From Palsa-883 sp963847615 (lineage in GTDB: Bacteria; Pseudomonadota; Alphaproteobacteria; Acetobacterales; Acetobacteraceae), in contig CAWKAN010000020.1 in assembly GCA_963847615.1 (NCBI GenBank), positions 558,001 through 622,000 of the forward strand: a stretch of DNA of 64,000 bases, given 5' to 3'. The notes below the pieces were generated by a model. The model did no database searches. It worked only from the letters and a program-made list of their open reading frames with translations, and was not told where the DNA came from. Numbering within the stretch: the first letter of the stretch is position 1; the number at the start of each line of letters is the position of its first letter. A program made the translations under genes and the position numbers. Of this stretch, positions 9,792 to 21,501 are shown one piece after another.

Positions 9792-10307
9792 TTACCGCCC
9801 GCCCCTGGGGCGAGTCGAGGGTTGCGTTTCACCGGCGCCGAAAACCGCGCCTCCGAGCGCCGCGAGGGCGTCCCGCAGCGGCCCGGCGGGCAGCGACTCG
9901 ACCGCCGACTCGGCGCGCGCGCGGCTTTGCGGCGATGGCTTCACCACCGGGACGATCGCCGGCGGTTCGGGGGCGATCTGCAGGAAGCGCAGCTTGTTGA
10001 CCACGCCGGCGCCGAGCGCGGTGTTGATGCGGGCGATCAGCTCGCCGGATAAATGCTGCAATTCCATCGCAATGGGGCCAGAACATGCGATGGTGAGCGT
10101 GCCTGCGGCGAGCCGGCGCGGCAGGGTGACCGCGGCCAGCGCCGGGCCGACGAGGTTCGGCCAGTCCGCCAGCACCTGGGCGGTGCCGGGGGCGCGGCGG
10201 CGGAACGCGGCGCGGGTGAGGCCGGGGACCAGGGCGCCGACCGGGCGCGGGCCGTAGACATGCCGCGGCGCCGCCGCCATACCGGATGCCGTGTCCTTTG
10301 CCGCCAT
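9792..10307 (-). CDS. DUF721 / DciA-like protein
   Basis: The protein has 171 residues from the ATG at 10307 (MAAKDTASG), or 162 from the ATG at 10280. The DUF721 core is at residues 30-105: VPGLTRAAFRRR, then VLADWPNLVGPALAAVTLPRRL and LTIACSGPIAMELQHLSGEL. DUF721 includes DciA, the replicative helicase loader of most bacteria without DnaC, but the C-terminal half here is divergent and I assign only the family. The gene is divergent from mutY, and the two starts overlap by about 17 bases, so they share a promoter region. Confidence 0.7.
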   Translation of the reverse strand: MAAKDTASGMAAAPRHVYGPRPVGALVPGLTRAAFRRRAPGTAQVLADWPNLVGPALAAVTLPRRLAAGTLTIACSGPIAMELQHLSGELIARINTALGAGVVNKLRFLQIAPEPPAIVPVVKPSPQSRARAESAVESLPAGPLRDALAALGGAVFGAGETQPSTRPRGGR

Positions 10308-11392
10308 CGCACCTGTGTCCTCCGCTTTGGACCATCCTCTCTTGGCCCACCGTCTTTTGGCCAACGCCTTGCTGGCCTGGTACGACCGCCACCGCCGCGA
10401 ACTGCCGTGGCGCGCACGCCCCGGCGAGGTGGCCGATCCCTACCGCGTCTGGCTCAGCGAGGTCATGCTGCAACAGACCACGGTCGCCGCGGCGATACCC
10501 TACTATGAAAGCTTCGTAACGCGCTTCCCCACGATTGCGGCGCTCGCCGCCGCGCCGCTGGACGACGTGCTGGCCGCCTGGGCAGGACTTGGCTACTACG
10601 CGCGGGCGCGCAACCTGCATGCCTGCGCCCGGGCGGTGGCGGCCGCCGGCGGCTTCCCGCAAGACCTGGCGAGGCTGCGGGCACTGCCGGGCATCGGCCC
10701 CTACACCGCCGCCGCGGTCGGCGCGATCGCCTTCGGCCTGCCGGCGGTGCCGGTCGACGGCAATGTGCGAGCGGGTGACGGCCCGGCTGTTCGCCATCGC
10801 GGCCCCGCTGCCCGGCGCGAAGCCGGCGATCCAGGCCGCCGCCGCCGCGCTCGGCGCCGACCCCGACGCGATGGCCCGGCCGTCGGACTTCGCCCAGGCG
10901 CTGTTCGACCTCGGGGCGACGCTCTGCACGCCGACCAACCCGGCCTGCGCGCGGTGCCCCTGGCGCGAGGCATGCGCCGGACGGCGCGCCGGCATCGCCG
11001 CCGACCTGCCGCGGCGGGCGGCGAGGAAGCTGCGCCCGCTGCGCCACGGCGCGCATTTCTGGCTGGCCGACGCGGCGGGGAACGTGCTGCTGCGCCGCCG
11101 GCCGCCGCACGGGTTGCTGGGCGGCATGGCGGAACTGCCCGGCACCGCCTGGCGCGACGCGGCCTGGCCCGCGGCGGAGGCGCTGCGCCACGCGCCGATG
11201 GCAGCGGCGTGGCGCGTGGCCGGCGAGGTGCGGCACGGCTTCACCCATTTCGAACTGCGCCTGACGGTGTTCACGGCGCAGGTCGAGCAGATCGAGGCCG
11301 ACGGGTTTTTGCGCCACGTCACAGCGCTGGCCGATACGGCCCTGCCCTCGGTGATGCAAAAGTGTGTGCGGCTGGCGGGGACGGCTGCGTAG
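10291..11392 (+). CDS. mutY: A/G-specific adenine glycosylase MutY (one frameshift)
   Basis: MutY removes adenine mispaired with 8-oxoguanine. From a GTG at 10291 the HhH-GPD fold is clear: WYDRHRRELPWRARPG at about residue 30, VMLQQTTV, LGYYARARNLH, and the helix-hairpin-helix LRALPGIGPYTAAAVGAIAFG with the VPVDGNV catalytic region. At 10765-10768 GTGC stands where one valine codon is expected, and the next frame continues ERVTARLFAI. The iron-sulfur cysteines are present as CTPTNPACARCPWREAC, and a C-terminal NUDIX-like domain ends at 11392. Total length is about 367 codons, normal for the family. Confidence 0.9.
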
Positions 11393-11445
11393 ACGGCTGC
11401 GTAGACGGCTGCGTAGGGCGGAAAAGCGCAGCGCATTCCGCCACC
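11384..11445. repeat. 12-nt tandem repeat and GTAGGGCGGAA palindrome after mutY
   Basis: GACGGCTGCGTA occurs three times in tandem across the mutY stop codon and runs into GTAGGGCGGAAAAGCGCAGC, then GCATTCCGCC, a half-copy of the palindrome family seen in full at 22860, 39805 and 49400. From here to the adhC start (about 160 bases) I see no gene. Confidence 0.65.
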
Positions 11446-11607
11446 GCGCAACGTTTGCGACCTGTCCTCGAAGCCCTCGCCCGGCGCCAGCCGCAGCGCG
11501 CTGCAAGCCCCACCGCCCGGCCAACCACGGCGCTTGAACGCCATCGGCGCAACCGCCACCATGCTCCGCCAGCCACGATCCGGCGGCCGGTTGGGGGAGG
11601 ATGACGA

Positions 11608-12719
11608 ATGAAGGTGCGCGCCGCGGTCGCCCGCAAGGCCGGCGAAAAACTCAGCCTGGAGACGGTCGATCTGGACGGCCCGCGGGAGGGCGAGGTGCTG
11701 GTGGAGATCAAGGCCACCGGCATCTGCCACACCGACGAGTTCACCCTGTCGGGCGCCGATCCCGAGGGCCTGTTCCCCGCGATCCTCGGCCATGAGGGCG
11801 CCGGCATCGTCGCCGATGTCGGCAAGGGCGTGACGAGCCTGAAAAAGGGCGATCACGTCATCCCGCTCTACACGCCGGAGTGCCGGCAGTGCGAGTACTG
11901 CCTCAGCCGCAAGACCAATCTCTGCCTGGCGATCCGCGCGACCCAGGGCAAGGGCGTGATGCCCGACGGCACCAGCCGGTTCTCCTGCAACGGCGAGACG
12001 GTGTTCCACTACATGGGCACCTCGACCTTCGCCAATTTCACCGTGCTGCCGGAGATCGCGCTGGCAAAGATCCGCCCCGACGCGCCGTTCGACAAGGTCT
12101 GCTACATCGGCTGCGGCGTCACCACCGGCATCGGCGCGGTGATCAACACGGCGAAGGTCGAGCCGGGCGCGCGCGTGGTGGTGTTCGGCCTCGGCGGCAT
12201 CGGGCTGAACGTGATGCAAGGGGCGCGCATGGCGGGCGCCGAGATGATCGTCGGCGTCGATCGTCAACCCGAACCGCAAGGCGATCGGCGGAAAAATTCG
12301 GCATGACGCATTTCGTCAACCCGGCCGAGGTGCAGGGCGACCTGGTGCCCTACCTGGTCGAGCTGACCAAGGGCGGCGCCGACTACAGCTTCGAGTGCAT
12401 CGGCAACGTGAAGGTGATGCGCCAGGCGCTGGAATGCGCGCATCGCGGCTGGGGCCAGTCGATCATCATCGGCGTCGCCGGCGCCGGGCAGGAGATCGCC
12501 ACGCGGCCGTTCCAGCTGGTCACCGGGCGGGTGTGGAAGGGCACCGCGTTCGGCGGCGCGCGCGGGCGCACCGACGTGCCGCGCATCGTCGATTGGTACA
12601 TGGACGGCAGGATCAACATCGACGACCTGATCACCCACGTGCTGCCGTTCGAGCAGATCAACGACGGCTTCGACCTGATGCGCCGCGGCGAATCGATCCG
12701 CACCGTGGTGACCTACTGA
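11608..12719 (+). CDS. adhC: S-(hydroxymethyl)glutathione dehydrogenase / class III alcohol dehydrogenase (two frameshifts)
   Basis: This zinc enzyme oxidises S-hydroxymethylglutathione, the formaldehyde-glutathione adduct, with NAD. Catalytic zinc ligands are seen in ATGICHTDEFTLSG and GHEGAGIV, the four-cysteine structural zinc site in CRQCEYCLSRKTNLC, the class III segment GTSTFANFTVLPE, and the Rossmann motif GLGGIGLNVMQGARMAGA. Two extra bases occur close together: GATC at 12259-12262 (GAT/GAC) and one near 12290. After them the frame continues EKFGMTHFVNPAEVQGD to GESIRTVVTY. Removing both gives 369 aa, the usual length. The start is the ATG at 11608, preceded by GGGGGAGG. Confidence 0.92.
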
Positions 12720-12735
12720 GCCCCGGCCGGCCCCC

Positions 12736-12789
12736 CCCCCCGGCTGACCCCGGGCGCCGCATTGAGCCGGCCGGGGGTCAGCCGGGGGG
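12736..12789. terminator. Strong hairpin after adhC
   Basis: A 16-bp perfect stem (CCCCCCGGCTGACCCC with its complement at 12774-12789) encloses a 22-base loop, starting 17 bases after the adhC stop. There is no T-tract, so it may act as a Rho-independent-like pause or simply stabilise the 3' end. Confidence 0.55.
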
Positions 12790-12820
12790 CGGCGCGGCGC
12801 GACACCAGCCGCAAGCTTCG

Positions 12821-14158
12821 ATGGATGCGCTGTTTGACCGTGGGTTCTACCTCAATCACCTGACCATGGCGCGCGAGTGGCTGGCGCAGAACGCATTGGC
12901 GCTCAGCCTCGGGACGCTTGGGCAGCTCATCGTGGTCGGCGCCGCCTTCCTGGTCGCGCGCCGTCTGTCGCCCGGGCTGCGCGGCTGGCTCGCCACGTCC
13001 GCCACCGGCCGGTTCGAACCGCAAATCCGGCGCGTCACGCGGACGCTGCAACCGCTGACGGTGCCGATCCTGTGGCTGATCCTGCTGTGGCTCGCGGTGC
13101 TGATCGCCGGCAAGGCGCTGCTGCCCTCGCAGGTGATCGACCTTGTGGTCAACCTGCTGACGGCGTGGGTGGTGATCCGTTTCACCGCCGAACTTGTCCG
13201 CGACCCGAGCTGGTCGCATGTCGTCGCGATCACGGTCTGGGCGATCGCCGCGCTCAATATCGTCCACCTGCTGGTGCCGATCATGGCGCTGCTCGACAGC
13301 GCGGCCATCAGCTTCGGCGGCTTGCGGCTCTCCGCGCTCACCGTCATCAAGGCGGTGCTCTCGCTGGTGTTCCTGCTGTGGCTGGCAAGCCTGTTCGGTC
13401 GCCTGCTGGAACGCCGGGTCAGCACGCTGGCCGGCCTGACGCCCTCGCTTCAGGTGCTGATCGTCAAGCTGCTGAAGATCGCCTTGACCGTGGTCGCGGT
13501 GGTCATCGCCTTGCGCATGGTCGGCATCGATCTGACCGCGCTGACCGTGCTGACCGGCGCGATCGGCGTCGGCGTCGGTTTCGGCCTGCAAAAGAGCGTC
13601 GCCAATTTCGTCAGCGGCATCACCATCCTGCTCGACAAATCGATCAAGCCGGGCGACGTGCTTGCCGTGGGCGACACCTACGGGCGGGTGCAATCGCTGG
13701 GCGCGCGCTATGTCTCGATCATCACCCGCGAAGGCACCGAGTTCCTGATTCCCAACGAGGACCTGGTCACCCAGCAGGTCGTCAACTGGTCGTACAGCTC
13801 CAAAACGATCCGGGTGCGGGTGCCGATCGGCATCTCCTACAAGGCCGACGTGCGCAAGGCGATCGCGCTGTGCCTGGCCGCGGCGGCCGCGGTGGACCGC
13901 GTGCTCACGCTGCCGCCGCCGGTCTGTCTGCTGAAGGGCTTCGGCGACAGCGCCGTCAATCTTGAACTGCGCTTCTGGATCCAGGATCCGATGAACGGGC
14001 TGTCGAACGTCAAGAGCGACGTGCTGCTGCACGTCTGGGACAGTTTCCATGCCAACGGCATCGAGCTGCCGTTCCCGCAGCGCGATGTGCATTTCCGCTC
14101 ACCGCTGGAGCTTGCCGTCCGGCCGGATGCCCTGCCGCCGGATCTGCCGCGGCAATAG
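12821..14158 (+). CDS. MscS-family mechanosensitive ion channel
   Basis: A 445-aa inner-membrane channel. About six hydrophobic helices cover residues 20-240, for example LGQLIVVGAAFLVA, LTVPILWLILLWLAVLIAG and LKIALTVVAVVIALRMVG. The pore-lining TM3 and start of the beta domain follow: TGAIGVGVGFGLQKSVANFV, then GITILLDKSIKPGDVLAVGD and VSIITREGTEFLIPNEDLV, the hallmark MscS sequence. The C-terminal alpha/beta domain ends near QRDVHFRSPLEL. The extra N-terminal helices mark it as a larger YnaI/YbdG-type member rather than minimal MscS. It probably releases solutes on hypo-osmotic shock. The frame is undisturbed. Confidence 0.88.
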   Translation: MDALFDRGFYLNHLTMAREWLAQNALALSLGTLGQLIVVGAAFLVARRLSPGLRGWLATSATGRFEPQIRRVTRTLQPLTVPILWLILLWLAVLIAGKALLPSQVIDLVVNLLTAWVVIRFTAELVRDPSWSHVVAITVWAIAALNIVHLLVPIMALLDSAAISFGGLRLSALTVIKAVLSLVFLLWLASLFGRLLERRVSTLAGLTPSLQVLIVKLLKIALTVVAVVIALRMVGIDLTALTVLTGAIGVGVGFGLQKSVANFVSGITILLDKSIKPGDVLAVGDTYGRVQSLGARYVSIITREGTEFLIPNEDLVTQQVVNWSYSSKTIRVRVPIGISYKADVRKAIALCLAAAAAVDRVLTLPPPVCLLKGFGDSAVNLELRFWIQDPMNGLSNVKSDVLLHVWDSFHANGIELPFPQRDVHFRSPLELAVRPDALPPDLPRQ

Positions 14159-14513
14159 CATCGCAGCGACCAGGATCGCGCCGCGCCCCGGGGCGGCGGC
14201 GAAATTTCGGTTGCCGAAGCAGTCCCGATGATGCTGAGGTGCCGCTCGGGAAGCAAGCTCAACGTCGCCCGTCGGGCACCAGCCCAGTGCGAAATCGCAA
14301 TAGGTCGGCGCGGGCGACAAACGACACCTGCGGCATGTGCCACGGGCACGGTTTCGGTGACCCCGGAACGGCCCTTGGCCGCGCTGGATCGAGACACCGC
14401 GAGTGGTCCTTTCGGGGAACACCGCCGGCGGATCGCCTGGCCGGAGCGGCGGGCCGGACATCGCCCCGACCGGACCCGGCGTGCATCGACAAACAAAGGG
14501 GAGGGACGCTCAC
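14159..14513. other. Intergenic, no gene found
   Basis: About 355 bases upstream of the SQR-like gene. No frame on either strand has family resemblance and I see no long palindrome. The last 20 bases hold AAAGGGGAGGGACG, a good ribosome binding site for the next gene, so a promoter is expected here but not recognisable. Confidence 0.5.
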
Positions 14514-15764
14514 ATGCCTGATACCAAGCATCATCGGATTCTGATCGTTGGCGGTGGCACCGCCGGCATCACGGTTGCCGCGAGTTTGCGCCGCCGCGGA
14601 CCGGCCGCGCTGGACATTGCGATCGTCGAACCGTCGGAGACGCACTATTACCAGCCGTGCTTCACGCTGGTCGGTGCGGGCGCCTATGACATGGCCAGGA
14701 CCCACCGGCCCGAGCGTAGCCTGATTCCCGCCGGGGTGAGGTTGATCCCTGACGCCGCCGGGACGTTCGCACCGGAGAACAACAGCGTCACCCTGCAGTC
14801 CGGCGGCACGCTCACCTACGACTACCTGGTCGTCTGTACCGGCGTGAAGCTGGACTGGGACAAGATCGAGGGCCTGGCCGGGACGCTGGGCCAGAACGGC
14901 GTGTGCAGCAATTATTCACCGCTGCACGCGCCGTATACCTGGCAGTGCGTCCAGGCGCTGAAATCGGGCAGCCGCGCGGTGTTCACCCAGCCGCCGCTGC
15001 CGTTCAAGTGCCCCGGCGCGCCGCAGAAGATCGCCTATCTGACCGCCGACCACCTGCGCCGCGCCGGCACGTTGCAGGCCTGTGACCTGCAATACTTCGT
15101 GCATGCCCCGGTGGTGTTCGGCGTGCCGTTCTTCGCGCGCGAACTGACCAAGGTGCTCGCGCGCTACGGGATCAAGGCGCACTATCAGCAGAACCTGGTT
15201 TCGGTCGATGGCGCGGCGAAGACCGCGACGTTCGAGGCGGTGGGCGGCGAGGACAAGGGCAAGCGCACGACGGTTCCCTTCGACATGCTGCACGTGTCGC
15301 CGCCGCAAAGCCCGCACGATGCGATCCGCAGCAGCAGCCTGGCGAACCCGGCCGGCTGGGTCGAGGTCGATCAGAACTCGATGCGGCATGTCCGCTTTCC
15401 GAACGTCTTTTCGCTGGGCGATGTGTGCTCGTCGCCGAATTCCAAGACCGCCGCGGCGGTGCGCAAGCAGGCGCCGGTTGTCGTGCGCAACCTGCTGCAC
15501 CTGATCGCCGGGCGGGCGGTCGAGGGCGGCTACGACGGCTACGCCTCCTGCCCGCTCACCACCGCCTACGGCAAGACCATCCTCGCCGAGTTCATCTACG
15601 GCGGCAAAGTCACGCCGACGCTGCCGCTCGATCCGGCGAAGGAACATTGGCTCGCCTGGTGGATCAAGACCACCGGGTTGCCGGCGTTCTATTGGCACTA
15701 CATGCTCAAGGGCCATGAGCGGTTTCTCCGCCACAACACGGCCTTCAAAGGCGACGCCGCCTGA
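14514..15764 (+). CDS. Sulfide:quinone oxidoreductase-type flavoprotein (type II / SQRDL-like)
   Basis: A 416-aa FAD enzyme expected to pass electrons from sulfide to quinone at the membrane. The dinucleotide-binding motif is HRILIVGGGTAGITVAA, followed by a second-strand EPSETHYYQPCFTLVGAG segment. The catalytic cysteine region PFKCPGAPQKIAYL is characteristic of type II SQR, and the C-terminal FAD contact is NVFSLGDVCSSPNSKTAAAV. The last 60 residues have aromatic/hydrophobic patches (WLAWWIKTTGLPAFYWHYML) for membrane association. The gene stands alone, with no persulfide dioxygenase or rhodanese beside it. A different NADH-dehydrogenase-like substrate is possible but less likely. Confidence 0.85.
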   Translation: MPDTKHHRILIVGGGTAGITVAASLRRRGPAALDIAIVEPSETHYYQPCFTLVGAGAYDMARTHRPERSLIPAGVRLIPDAAGTFAPENNSVTLQSGGTLTYDYLVVCTGVKLDWDKIEGLAGTLGQNGVCSNYSPLHAPYTWQCVQALKSGSRAVFTQPPLPFKCPGAPQKIAYLTADHLRRAGTLQACDLQYFVHAPVVFGVPFFARELTKVLARYGIKAHYQQNLVSVDGAAKTATFEAVGGEDKGKRTTVPFDMLHVSPPQSPHDAIRSSSLANPAGWVEVDQNSMRHVRFPNVFSLGDVCSSPNSKTAAAVRKQAPVVVRNLLHLIAGRAVEGGYDGYASCPLTTAYGKTILAEFIYGGKVTPTLPLDPAKEHWLAWWIKTTGLPAFYWHYMLKGHERFLRHNTAFKGDAA

Positions 15765-15783
15765 GGCACCGGTCAGGGCAGCC

Positions 15784-16124
15784 GGGCAATCGGGTGAAGC
15801 AAGGCAAGGCCAGGGGCTTCGCCCCTGGACCCCACCAAGGGGCGCTGCCCCCCAGGTACCATTGGGGAACCCCGCCAAGGGCGGAGCCCTTGGAACCCTT
15901 CACTGGGCGTGTGGGGAGGGGGAGGGGGCGTGTGGGCGAGACACCGGTGTTCGTCCGGCACGCCGGACGAACACCGGTGCCTCGCCCACACGCCCCCTCC
16001 CCCTCCCCACACGCCCAGTCATGGAGTCCAGAGGCCGCTGCCTCTGGTGGGGGTCCAGGGGGCAAAGCCCCCTGGCGGGTTTCATGGCGGAGCCCTGACC
16101 TTGCCTTGCTTCACCCGATTGCCC
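15784..16124. repeat. Large multi-hairpin palindromic element, copy A
   Basis: A 341-bp intergenic element with terminal inverted repeats (GGGCAATCGGGTGAAGCAAG at the left, its complement at the right end). Inside are short hairpins (AGGGGCTTCGCCCCT, CCAAGGGCGGAGCCCTTGG, CCAGAGGCCGCTGCCTCTGG, GGGGCAAAGCCCC). In the centre is a 118-nt near-perfect palindrome (15902-16019) with only two mismatched pairs. Copies B (26911) and C (56813) share this order of hairpins but have different central tips. It contains no gene. Confidence 0.85.
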
Positions 16125-16200
16125 TGCCCGCCGGCCGCGCACCGCCGTGGGGTGGGTCGGATCGTCTCGCGATGGAACCCGGGGGATCGATCGTCGGCGA

Positions 16201-16440
16201 GCAAGCAAGTTTTTAACACGAAGGAAGCAGGGAGGGCCACGGAGGGTCACGGAGAAGACAAGCATGGCGCTTCGCGCGGAGCGCTGTTTGGCTGCGCTGC
16301 GTCTGCGAACTTGATCGGGGAAGCATGGTTTGCATGCGAGGCAAAGATCGGTTGGGGGGCTTTCAGGCTGATCCCCCCCGTGGACCTCCGTGATCCTCCG
16401 TGGTCCTCCCTGCTTCCTCCGTGTTAAAATCTTGCTTGCT
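16201..16440. repeat. CACGGAG-type inverted-repeat element M1 (no ORF)
   Basis: Arms of about 54 nt (16201-16254 and 16386-16440) are inverted copies with a few mismatches. They begin GCAAGCAAG-TTTTTAACAC and are built of iterated CACGGAGG units. The 130-base interior encodes nothing recognisable and contains GCTTCGCGCGGAGCGC, which is also seen inside M3 and M4. It looks like a miniature, nuclease-free relative of the GxxExxY units. From 16441 to the ivd start (180 bases) nothing else is seen. Confidence 0.7.
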
Positions 16441-16622
16441 GGCTTGCGTGCCAGGCGCTGGTCGGGACGGTTGATATCGTCCCGCCCGGCCTGGACCAGC
16501 CGATCGATCGACGATCCAGGGCGGTGCCGTGCGATTTTCGGAGGGAGCCGATCCAGAGCAAGGCCCTTGCAGGTTAGGGCACAAGCATTGAGACTCGCGG
16601 CGAAGCAGATGGGGAAGCGGAG

Positions 16623-17803
16623 ATGGCGTCGGGTCTCAACTCGGACTTCGCCCTGGACTTCGACCTCGGCGAGACCGTGGACCTGTTGCGCGGCCAGGTG
16701 CAGGCCTTCGCCGCCAACGAGATCGCGCCGCGCGCCGCCGACATCGACCGCGACAACGAGTTTCCCGCCGATCTGTGGCGCAAGATGGGCGATCTGGGCC
16801 TGCTCGGCATCACCGTCGAGGAGGCCTATGGCGGCGCCGGCATGGGCTATCTGGAGCACGTGGTGGCGATGGAGGAGATCAGCCGCGCCTCGGCCGCGGT
16901 GGGGCTGTCCTACGGCGCGCACTCCAATCTCTGCGTCAACCAGATCCGCCGCAACGGCACCGAGGCGCAGACGCCGGCGCTATCTGCCGCCGCTGATCAG
17001 CGGGGAGCAGGTCGGCGCGCTGGCGATGAGCGAGCCGGGCGCCGGGTCCGACGTCGTGGGGATGCGGACCCGCGCCGAGCGCAAGGGCGACCGCTACGTG
17101 CTGAACGGCAGCAAGATGTGGATCACCAACGGGCCGGACGCGGACGTGCTGGTGGTCTACGCCAAGACCGATCCGACCGCCGGGCCGCGCGGGATCACCG
17201 CGTTCCTGGTCGAGAAGGGGTTCAACGGGTTCTCCACCGCGCCGAAGCTCGACAAGCTCGGCATGCGCGGGTCGAACACCTGCGAGCTGGTGTTCGAGGA
17301 CTGCGAGGTGCCCGCGGAGAACGTGCTGGGCGAGGTCGGCCGCGGCGTCAACGTGCTGATGAGCGGGCTGGACTACGAGCGCGCGGTGCTGGCGGCCGGC
17401 CCGCTCGGCATCATGCAGGCCTGCATGGACGTGGTGCTGCCCTATGTGCATGAACGCAAGCAGTTCGGCCAGGCGATCGGCGAATTCCAGCTCATGCAGG
17501 GCAAGCTCGCCGACATGTACACCACGATGAATGCCGCGAAGGCCTACGTCTACGCGGTGGCCCGGGCCTGCGACCGCGGCCGGACCGGCGCGCAAGGACG
17601 CCGCCGGCGCGATCCTGTTTGCCGCGGAGAAGGCGACGTGGATGGCGCTGGAGGCGATCCAGTGCCTCGGCGGCAACGGCTACATCAACGACTATCCGAC
17701 CGGCCGGCTGCTGCGCGACGCCAAGCTGTACGAGATCGGCGCCGGCACCAGCGAGATCCGCCGCATGCTGATCGGCCGCGAGCTGTTCGACGAGACGGCG
17801 TAG
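16623..17803 (+). CDS. ivd: Isovaleryl-CoA dehydrogenase (two frameshifts)
   Basis: It oxidises isovaleryl-CoA to 3-methylcrotonyl-CoA in leucine degradation, passing electrons to ETF. The acyl-CoA dehydrogenase signatures ALAMSEPGAGSDVVGM and SKMWITNGPDADVLVVYAKT are present. The catalytic glutamate is on the GLDYERAVLAAGPLG helix, and the usual C-terminal glutamate position reads EIGAGTSEIRR, both specific to isovaleryl-CoA dehydrogenases. Extra bases at ACGC (near 16973) and ACCG (near 17590) shift the frame. Corrected, the protein is 392 aa, as expected. mccB follows 5 bases later and mccA after that, forming a leucine-catabolic operon. ETF subunits are encoded at 28.2-29.9 kb. Confidence 0.88.
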
Positions 17804-17808
17804 GCCCG

Positions 17809-19432
<1,624 letters not shown>

Positions 19433-19441
19433 GGTCGACGG

Positions 19442-21491
19442 ATGTTTCCGCAAGATCCTGATCGCCAACCGCGGCGAGATCGCCTGCCGGGTGATCCGCA
19501 CCTGCGCGGCGCCTGGGCATCGCGCACGGTCGCGGTCTACTCGCGAGGCGGACGCCGGCGCGCGGCACGTGCGCCTGGCCGACGAGGCCGTGGCCGATCG
19601 GCCCGGCGCCGGCGCGGCGAGAGCTATCTCGTCGATCGAACGCGATCATCGACGCCGCCCGGCGCACCGGCGCCGCAGGCGATCCATCCCGGCTACGGCT
19701 TCCTCTCCGAGAACGCCGACTTCGCCGAGGCCTGCGCCGCAGCCGGCCTCGTCTTCATCGGCCCGCCGCCGGCGGCGATCCGCGCCATGGGCTCGCAAGG
19801 CCGCGGCCAAGACGCTGATGGCGCGCGCCGGCGTGCCGCTGGTGCCCGGCTATCACGGCGAGGCGCAGGACCTGGCCGACGCTGGCGGCGGCGGCCGACG
19901 CGCATCGGCTATCCGGTGCTGATCAAGGCCATCGCCGGCGGCGGCGGCAAGGGCATGCGCGTGGTCGAGCGCGCGGACGACCTGGCCGCGGCGCTCGACG
20001 GCGGCGCGGCGCGAGGCCGCGGCCGTCCTTCGGCGACGACCGCTGCTGGTCGAGCGCTACCTGACCCGGCCCGCGCCACATCGAGATCCAGGTGTTCGCC
20101 GACACCCACGGCAACGTGCGTGTCACCTGTTCGAGCGCGACTGCTCGGTCCAGCGCCGCCACCAGAAGGTGATCGAGGAAGCGCCGGCGCCCGGCATGAC
20201 GCCGGCGCGCCGCGCGGCGATGGGCGCGGCCGCGGTCGCCGCCGCGCGCGCGGTCGGCTACGTCGGCGCCGGCACGGTGGAGTTCATCGCCGAGGACGGC
20301 GAGCTTCTACTTCATGGAGATGAACACCCGGCTGCAGGTGGAGCATCCGGTGACCGAAATGGTCACCGGCCTGGATCTGGTGGAGTGGCAGTTGCGCGTC
20401 GCCGCGGGCGAGCCGTTGCCGCTGCGCCAGGACGAGCTTCAGCATGCGCGGCCACGCCATCGAGGCGCGCATCTACGCCGAGGACCCGGCGCGCGATTTC
20501 CTGCCCTCCATCGGCACGCTGGTCCACCTGCGCCAGCCGGCCGGAAACCGCGCAGGTGCGCGTGGACACCGGGGTGCGCCAGGGCGACGCGATCACGCCG
20601 AACTACGACCCGATGATCGCCAAGCTGATCGTCTGGGGCGAGGACCGCGCGGCCGCGGTGCACCGTCTGGCCGACGCCCTCGCGGCCTACGAGGTCGTCG
20701 GTGTGCGCACCAATCTCGGCCTGCTGCGCGCCATCGCGGCGCACGAGGCCTTTGCGCGCGCGGACCTGGACACCGGGTTCATCGCCCGGCACGCCGCGTC
20801 GTTGCTGGCGGACGTTGCGGCACCGGATGCGACCGGCACCGCGATCTGGGCCGCGGCGGCGCTGGCCGTGCTGGCCGACCGGCAGGCCAGGACAACGGCG
20901 CAGACCGCGTCGCAGGCCGATCCCTGGTCGCCGTGGAACCTCGCCGATGCCTGGCGGATGAACGGCGAGGGCTACCAGGACCTGGTGCTGCGCCAGGGCA
21001 CCGAGGCGGTGACGCTGCGCGCCCATCCGGTGGCCGACGGGACCTATCGCCTGGACCTGCCGCGCGGCGCGGTGCGCGCCGAAGCGGTCGAGGCCGCCGA
21101 GAGCGGAATGGTTCTGCGCGTCGACGGCGTGCTGCATCGGCTGCGCGTGGTGCGTCGCGGCGAGGAACTCGTCGTCATTCGGCGCGGACGCAACCACGTC
21201 ATCCAGGTCGTCGATCCGCTCGCGCCGCCGCGCCGCGAGGATGTCGGCAGCGACCTTGTCACCGCGCCGATCCCGGCCCGGGTCGCGCGCATCCTGGTCG
21301 TGCCCGGCGCGGTGGTGCGCAAGGGCGCGGCGCTGATCGTGCTCGAAGCGATGAAGATGGAGCTGACCCTGTTCGCGCCGGCCGACGGCACCGTCGCCGC
21401 GTTGCGCCACGCGGTGGACGACATGGTGGAGGAAGGGACGGAGCTGGTGACGTTCGTGGCCGCGGCCGCCGCCGCGCCGGAGACCGCGTGA
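19442..21491 (+). CDS. mccA: Methylcrotonoyl-CoA carboxylase biotin-carboxylase/carrier (alpha) subunit, frame-disrupted in the first half
   Basis: The subunit carboxylates its own biotin with ATP and bicarbonate. The N-terminal FRKILIANRGEIACRVIRTC, glycine-rich KAIAGGGGKGMRVV, HQKVIEEAPAPG, FMEMNTRLQVEHPVTEM and RIYAEDP motifs define the biotin carboxylase domain (about residues 1-450). A BT-like middle region and the biotinyl domain follow, with IVLEAMKMELTLFAPADGTV near the C-terminus. From about 20570 onward the frame is clean; before that some 18 one-base shifts occur, again at third codon positions (TTTC, TCGC, CCCG, GTGC, GTGT, GCCG). Corrected length is about 670 aa, normal for the family. 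Confidence 0.9.
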
Positions 21492-21501
21492 CGTCGGTTC
21501 G

